Source: Cytospora piceicola (taxonomy: Eukaryota > Ascomycota > Sordariomycetes > Diaporthales > Cytosporaceae). From it: a stretch of DNA of 64,000 nucleotides. Positions 58,699 to 64,000 of the stretch are shown piece by piece (positions within the stretch are counted from its first letter, which is position 1; every line of letters starts with the position of its first letter). The position numbers and the translations under genes were made by a program. The stretch lies in assembly GCA_023375675.1 (NCBI GenBank), contig JALQBC010000030.1, forward strand, positions 1-64,000, given 5' to 3'. Under the pieces are notes generated by a model. That model did not search any database. It saw nothing but the letters and a program-made list of their open reading frames with translations, and was not told the DNA's origin.

Positions 58699-59319
58699 TT
58701 ACGCCACGAAGCCCTTCCCGTCATCCAACAGCGTACTCTTTCCATCCACGCCCGACCACTTCTTCACTCCGTCCCCATCGAACACCCCACTATCCGTAAC
58801 CCGGCTCCCCCAGCAGATGTGGTCCTGCACCTTGAACGCGTCCTTCCCCTTGCCGGAGTGGATACCCTCAATGAGCTCGGGGAACAGCATGATCATGTTC
58901 CGGCCCTCGTCCAGGATAGGCGTGTGGCAGTTGTCGCAGTAGGCCTTGCAGGGCAGCTCGCGGACAGGCTTCTTCAGTGTGTTGGAGTAGAATGTGAGGC
59001 CCTCTGCTCCGTTAACGAAGCGCAGGTCGGATTTGTGGACTATGGCTGCCCACTGGAAGGGGGCCTGTGGAATACATTAGTGTACGCTGGCTGGATGCTG
59101 TTCTTGTCATGTGCTTACAGCGTGCATTGTCTGGCATTGGGTGCAGTGGCAGTATTTTGTTGCCAGCGGTTTCTCCCTGTTGAGTAGGTATTTGACATTG
59201 CCGCAGTGACATGATGCTTCCCATTCCACTTTGAAGTCCTCATCGCCGGTGGGCTTCTTGTATGGGTGTTCGGTCTTCCATGCTGAGTCAGCACCAGTCG
59301 TATCTGCTGAAGAAGACAT
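58699..59319 (-). CDS. GFA/CENP-V family zinc protein
   Basis: Exons 59119-59319 and 58699-59064 (54-nt intron, GTAAGC...CCACAG) give 188 residues. The zinc sites of the glutathione-dependent formaldehyde-activating (GFA)/CENP-V fold are all seen: SCHCGNV, KYCHCTQCQ and AYCDNC. HICWGSRV and a C-terminal DGKG stretch also fit fungal members. Most fungal members have no tested activity; some act on S-hydroxymethyl-glutathione. The gene is convergent with the alpha-galactosidase and only 60 bp from its stop. Confidence 0.88.
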
Positions 59320-60264
59320 GTTCCAAATTGGATTTCAATAGTCGTTTGGGTATAAGAATATTTGATGGTAGTTTGAATGGGAGGGCAAAGGTGGGAGCCG
59401 CTTTTGAGTTTTGTGAGTGAACAGGATAAAGGACCATTTCAAACGTCACGGCTGATGACGTCAATTTCTTTGCTCCAGTAGCTTAAGTACCCAAACTTGG
59501 AACCTCAATTGCTCTGATACATAAAATTAGCAAATAAATCGGGAACAATACAACAAGTTGAGTGGGATATACATCAGCTGGATGGGATTAAAAGCCAGCT
59601 CTGCAGTATAACGGGGATGTTTAACCCCTTCAATGTTATATATACACTTCCAAAAGAGACATATAATCCTAGAATTGGAGCATCCCAAACTTGGAGAACC
59701 TTGAAATATAAAAATTGCTATTAGGTAGCGCGGGAGCTATCTCTGCCACAATATCATCAAGATCAACTGATGTGATAGACAGGGCATAGGTCTTGTTCCT
59801 ATTGTGAGAGAAGGAGCTATATGCACGAACTCCTTCAAGATCTCATGATCACTGGTATTGACACCAGCCCAAGCCTTACATTAGAGAAAGACTATGTCAA
59901 AGGACAATATCATGGACGATAGGTATTAGATTCAGCATCCAGGTGTTAGCCAATAACAGTCCACAACAGAATAGCTCAGCCTTGGATTGGGTACCTAAGT
60001 ACATTTCAAGGTACCTTGAGCTTTAGGCCCCTTCTCCTCGATCGACGCGTAACTAGGTAGTTCCAGCCTTGCCTTCCAGGGTCAAACGCGGTGCTGCATC
60101 AACCTTGGAAGCTTCGGTCTCACGCACCGTGACGCGACTCCTTTCTATATCCGCACCACAACCTTCAAAGTTAAACCCAAACCTCCAGGGTTGTCTCGCG
60201 CCTTCCTAAACATTCAAATACCCTAGGGTAAACAAGATTCGCCAACCCGTGGCGCTTTTCAAAG
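59320..60264. other. Intergenic; promoter region of BTB copy 3
   Basis: It contains the fourth TACCCTAGGGTA (60219-60230), 35 bp before the start codon of BTB copy 3. No gene recognised. Confidence 0.6.
60219..60230. repeat. TACCCTAGGGTA palindrome, copy 4
   Basis: It lies in the leader or promoter of BTB copy 3, flanked by ttcaaa and aacaag. Confidence 0.85.
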
Positions 60265-61468
60265 ATGTCGATACCGACAACTTCTGAGTCGTCCAGGGCC
60301 TCATCATCAACTTCTATCTCACAATCCAACGAAGACGAAAACTACCTCCAACCTTATTCTAATAGGGTCGCGATGCTGATGCCTGTCGATGCTTCGCACC
60401 TGAAAGCTGATCTGAGGTATAAACGACAACTCTGGATTCTGTAATTGGACTCAAGCTAATTCGACTCTCGAAACAGGATGCTGGAGACGGGCACATTCTC
60501 CGACTTCACTGTTGTCTGCGGTAGCAGAGAGTGGAAGACCCACAAGACCATCCTGAATCGTTGTCCCTACTTCGAGCAGGTCATCTCAGAGCAAAGTGCC
60601 TCCAAGGCATGTTCACTACCTAGGACCCAAAAGAACAAAATGGAAGAACAAGGCACTGACCATTTGCACTTCACGTATGCTACAGGCAGCTGTGGAATCT
60701 AGAATCACAATTCAAGGTTTCGAAGAGTACGAGGTATCCTGGTTGCTTCAATACATCTACGGTCTACGTAAGTAGTCTCGAGTCCCCTTCTGTTCTGGAT
60801 ATATAGAGATATTTGTGTGTTCTAACGTCTTGATTCCTTGTTTTTCAGACATCAACATCGAGATGGCCAAACACGAGGGCCCTAACAAGTCATTCTTAGA
60901 GACATGCGTCCTGCTCTGGAGAATTGGCGACTACTTCTGTCTCAACGATCTTGCCATATATGCTATAGGCCGACTCGACCTGAGAACCGGTCAAATTTAC
61001 TACGGAGCGCAACACTTATCCTCCATCATCAAGGGAATCGATATCCTTCCGGACCTTGAGGCTGGTATTCGCGCGGCATGGCGACAAGATAGGGTGCCGT
61101 GTCCTGGGGCGCAGGCTTTTCTGACCAATGCCTGCATGGCCATCTATCCGTACCTGCGAGACGTCGAGTCTTTCATTACCCTCTTGGACGAGCTTCCTCA
61201 GTTCTCTACCCATCTCCTCAAGGCCATTCTCGGCTGTCGGGGCGAAAACAATCTGGAACCAGGTTCGATCCAGCATGCTCTATTTCAAAGAAGCACTTGC
61301 AGAGCATGCAAGAAAGACATCCCCGCGTTTAATTTGACTGAGGCTCCAGCCGACATCTTTTATAGGCCTCCCACATCATGTGCAGTCTCAACTTTGGGAG
61401 GTGTACTCTTCTGCTCCCGAGTTTGCCAAGAAAGCACGATCCCTGAATACTTGAGAGGCTTGGACTGA
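60265..61468 (+). CDS. BTB/POZ domain protein, copy 3
   Basis: Exons 60265-60416, 60477-60606, 60686-60767 and 60849-61468 give 327 residues. After a Ser-rich leader (MSIPTTSESSRASSSTSIS) the BTB domain reads MLETGTFSDFTVVCGSREWK, THKTILNRCPYFEQVI and EYEVSWLLQYIYGL, then helical VLLWRIGDYFCLNDLA. Near the C-terminus CRACKKD and CSRVCQ may bind zinc. Exon 3 is 82 nt, the same as in copy 2, which confirms common descent. The second intron begins GCATGT (a GC-AG intron) if AAG is the last exon codon; a GT-AG alternative (60611-60689) also keeps frame with one changed residue. Function unknown. Confidence 0.78.
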
Positions 61469-62030
61469 ATACGCACAGGAAGATGATCCGATAAGCCTCT
61501 AGCCGAGTTATCTCTTTGTCTTGTCGACGCTAGGGGAGTGAGAAGGATCGTGGGCTGACATGCCTTAGGATCACATTAGAGCTGGTTTTTGTGAAAGGCG
61601 AATGGCTCTCGGAGTTCTACTGGCAGGGAAAATGAAGTCAATTGTGGTGTCACAGGACATCTGGCATGCTGTGTTTTCAAATGTTCGCTTCGCAACCATA
61701 TGGGTCCACGATGATGTTTTGGTTGATGAATACTAAGCAATCTCTCCAGAACGTGGGATCCATGTAGGTTGACAGTCACTGGTATGTTATGGGATCAATG
61801 CGACCGCTTCACATGCATACTTACGTTCAGGCGTCCAGACATCTGGATATCTACACAATGTTGCTGTCACCACCCACCACTTGTAGTTCCGATCCAATGA
61901 TTGATTCACTCCCCTTAGGCAATTTGGAGGACCACAGTTGCAGATCAGTGCGCAGTCTTAGCAATCAAAGACTTCTTCCACAGGTGTCCCTTACTCAAGA
62001 GCACTTGAAGGCATCAGGTAGCCCAGAACG
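61469..62030. other. Intergenic
   Basis: Nothing recognised; it may include older parts of the BTB relic that follows. Confidence 0.5.
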
Positions 62031-62160
62031 TTCCACTGAATTTTTCAATACACACCTTTCTGTTCTGGAGTGTGGCATTCGCGAAGCATGACGGAAGGAC
62101 CGCGTAGCGGGCCCAGCAAGAGCTGCCCTAATGGAGCTCTCTCAAGAGCTTGCTCCTTTT
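62031..62160 (+). pseudogene. Probable relic of a fourth BTB-family gene
   Basis: The frame reads SVLECGIREA, stop, RKDRVAGPARAALMELSQEL. BTB copy 3 has DLEAGIRAAWRQDRVPCPGA at the matching place, so the TGA stands where copy 3 has Trp. The match is about 35 residues, so it is a suggestion rather than proof. Confidence 0.45.
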
Positions 62161-62203
62161 ATTCGAACGCAGCGAGCCATTTCAAATACGATTGGATAAA
62201 GTG

Positions 62204-62259
62204 CCTGCATCCTCTTCCCTGCATCCTCTTCCCTGCATCCTCTTCCCTGCATCCTCTTC
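62204..62259. repeat. Four perfect tandem copies of a 14-bp unit
   Basis: The unit CCTGCATCCTCTTC is repeated at 62204, 62218, 62232 and 62246 without change. It sits just after the BTB relic. Confidence 0.95.
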
Positions 62260-62668
62260 TGAGTTCTTAGAGGCTGTGCCATGGTCAGACAGGGCTGGCA
62301 CCCCACTGCTTGAATGAGAGACCCTAACCCTGGAATTGCGCCACTGTCATCCGGCAGCCACACAAGAACCTTGCTGTGGCGCTGCAACCGACGATTTTGT
62401 CACCCCAGACGACACTCCTTCAAAACCCAGGCAATCACTCACGGGATTAGCGATCGGTGTGGACTTTCGTTTTTTTAAGATCAAGCACGCATCGTCCACA
62501 GGATATGGCGTCGTTCGGAAATACGGTTTAAGCCAAATCCCGCCGTGGAGCCCAAGCATATCTTGGACGACAGCCGCCAGATCACCAGCAAACACATGTC
62601 AAACCTCAGACGTCAGAGCAGCTTCTCACCAGATAAGGACTCGAGGCTGTTCTTTCCAACTGCCCGAG

Positions 62669-63721
62669 ATGTCTCAGGTACCAGGACCGTTGTCCGAGGC
62701 TTTAACAGTCATCATCGCGACGTCGCCGACGCCCTCCGCGCCATCTGCTGAGCTGCTGGACACCATCCTGACCTCTTTCCAGGACTTCTGCCCGGCGCTG
62801 TTGTCATGTAGGGTCATAGTCGTCTTCGACACATTCGACCGGGTTGCGGCGGTGAATCGTCTTAAGAAGGGCTCGGTAACCGCGGAGGGCGCTGCGAATT
62901 TCCCGGTGTATAAGGAGAATGTGAAGAAGCTTATCTTTAAGCAGTTCGCCGGAAAGGAGGATGAGGATGTACCGATGATCGAGGAGCAGGGTGAAGCCGA
63001 GTTCGGATCGCCGTGCATGCCCGGGAACTGCACCCCCTTTACGGTTCGGAGGACGGAGGACAAGAGGGTTGTGTTCATCGAGCCTACTGAGCGTCTAGGT
63101 TTCGGCTTAGCAGTCAGGTCAGCACTGAGGTTGGTCGAGACTCCGTACGTGTGGGTGCAACAACATGACTGGAACCTGCATGCCGAGATCCCCATCCGGT
63201 CGATCCTGGAGGTCATGATGAACGCTCCCGAGGAAGCGCCCGTGAAGTACGTCTGCCTGCCTTCTCCCAGGATGCTGGGCTATGCAGACTCGGCGCACGT
63301 CAACCTGTACCCCTTTCTGAGGGAGCTGACTTCCTCTCTCAAGCGAGACTTTACGAGCTCAGAGAAGGTCAAGATTCCCCTCACACCGCTCTTCTTCTGG
63401 CACGACAAGACACATATCGCCGAGACCGAACACTATCTCAGCCGCGTCTTCCCCACTCGCCTGGCGATGCCGCGAGGGGCCTTCATCGAGGACTATATTG
63501 GCCAGCGGGCGAGGAACCAGATGAAGGAGGGGATGTTTGAGAAATGGGCATGCTGGCTGTACTACCCTGAGGGTGGCAAGTTGCAGTGCCTGAGGCACCT
63601 CCATGGTCGAACTTGGAGGGGCGTGGAGGGTGAAAGGCAGAAGGTAGAGGCTTCGAGGCTCAAAGGGAAAGTTCCAAAGCCGGAACCCTTTAAAGCTGAG
63701 TTGAGCAAACTTCATGCCTGA
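62669..63721 (+). CDS. Conserved fungal protein of unknown function, possibly glycosyltransferase-like
   Basis: A 350-residue intronless frame from MSQVPGPLSEALTVIIATSP. It reads TSPTPSAPSAELLDTILTSF, then CRVIVVFDTFDR, PTERLGFGLAVRSALRLVET, YVWVQQHDWNL and a Trp-rich end. The order (a TSPTP strand, a VVFDTFD strand, then QQHDW after a long helix) resembles a GT-A type nucleotide-sugar fold, but no family was named with confidence. An ATG at 62596 opens another frame (MSNLRRQSSFSPDKDSRLFF) that looks like an N-terminal part, but is out of phase with the main frame; a frameshift or missed small intron near 62680 is possible. Confidence 0.7.
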   Translation: MSQVPGPLSEALTVIIATSPTPSAPSAELLDTILTSFQDFCPALLSCRVIVVFDTFDRVAAVNRLKKGSVTAEGAANFPVYKENVKKLIFKQFAGKEDEDVPMIEEQGEAEFGSPCMPGNCTPFTVRRTEDKRVVFIEPTERLGFGLAVRSALRLVETPYVWVQQHDWNLHAEIPIRSILEVMMNAPEEAPVKYVCLPSPRMLGYADSAHVNLYPFLRELTSSLKRDFTSSEKVKIPLTPLFFWHDKTHIAETEHYLSRVFPTRLAMPRGAFIEDYIGQRARNQMKEGMFEKWACWLYYPEGGKLQCLRHLHGRTWRGVEGERQKVEASRLKGKVPKPEPFKAELSKLHA

Positions 63722-63877
63722 TAACTCCAAGGTTGGAATTTTACATCGCAGTGGACACCTGTTGCCTTATAATTGCGTTTATCCGGTTCTCAACATAACC
63801 CGCTCTTCTATCATCCTACCACCTCATCACACCTCGGAAGTACCACGAGTACACCGACAGCTCCAGGGCTGACCATC
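63722..63877. other. Short intergenic space
   Basis: The leader of the next gene; nothing else seen. Confidence 0.5.
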
Positions 63878-63945
63878 ATGTCTGGCACCAAGAGAAATGG
63901 CGACTGCTCCTTCGACGAGCAGTCTCTACAGAAGTCAAACGCAAC
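63878..63945 (+). CDS. First exon of a gene that leaves the window
   Basis: ATG at 63878 opens MSGTKRNGDCSFDEQSLQKS. It meets a good GTGAGT donor at 63946. The rest is outside the window, so the protein cannot be identified. Pyrimidine-rich intron DNA follows to the window end. Confidence 0.5.
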
Positions 63946-64000
63946 GTGAGTCCCCCATCCCCCTTTCCCCTTCCGCCAGCTTGGTCGCGGGGTAGGCTGA

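Overview
The window looks like nuclear DNA of a filamentous ascomycete (Pezizomycotina, most likely a Sordariomycete). Genes carry short introns of 56-92 nt with GTAAGT-like donors. There are typical fungal families: DUF2434, Kre9/KNH-like GPI proteins, a RhoGAP with a fungal N-terminal domain, and plant cell-wall enzymes. Two long AT-rich blocks, almost devoid of open frames, show C-to-T/G-to-A decay in CpA/TpG context, which is the mark of repeat-induced point mutation (RIP). All family names below come from reading the sequence by eye; no database search was possible.

Layout. 1-8980 is a decayed repeat block: a roughly 1.5-kb GTAA-type tetranucleotide array split by a complete RIP-killed Ty3/gypsy LTR element (522-7580, 210-bp LTRs, GTAAG target duplication), then a large hairpin and the truncated end of a small inverted-repeat element. 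9.6-35.9 kb is a gene island: a three-exon single-pass membrane protein, a small orphan gene ending in a perfect palindrome, a RhoGAP-like protein, a secreted acidic-tailed membrane protein, a frameshifted metallophosphoesterase, an LPMO-like secreted protein, an unknown 650-residue protein, COG5, a DUF2434 membrane protein, a pectate lyase (PL3) relic, and a small Cys-rich/Myb-like protein. 37.2-38.0 kb holds an intron-containing tRNA-His(GUG) with a 23-T terminator and, 28 bp beyond it, a 625-bp MITE. A rhamnogalacturonan acetylesterase follows at 39.1 kb. 40915-47261 is a second complete RIP-killed LTR element, Ty1/copia type (166-bp LTRs, GATAT duplication). 49.7-64 kb is a second gene island: a GPI-anchored Kre9/KNH-like protein, three related BTB/POZ genes plus a likely relic of a fourth, a phytanoyl-CoA dioxygenase-like protein, a GH27 alpha-galactosidase with a ricin-type lectin domain, a GFA/CENP-V zinc protein, a conserved unknown protein, and the first exon of a gene that leaves the window.

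Themes. Four genes (LPMO-like, PL3 relic, RGAE, GH27) point to plant polysaccharide degradation, one of them already lost. The most unusual signal is the 12-bp palindrome TACCCTAGGGTA, present four times (plus one TACCCTATAGGGTA variant). At two of the sites it interrupts genes exactly as a 10-bp insertion at a TA would: it frameshifts the metallophosphoesterase and supplies the stop codon of the alpha-galactosidase. This looks like the footprint of an unidentified TA-targeting element.
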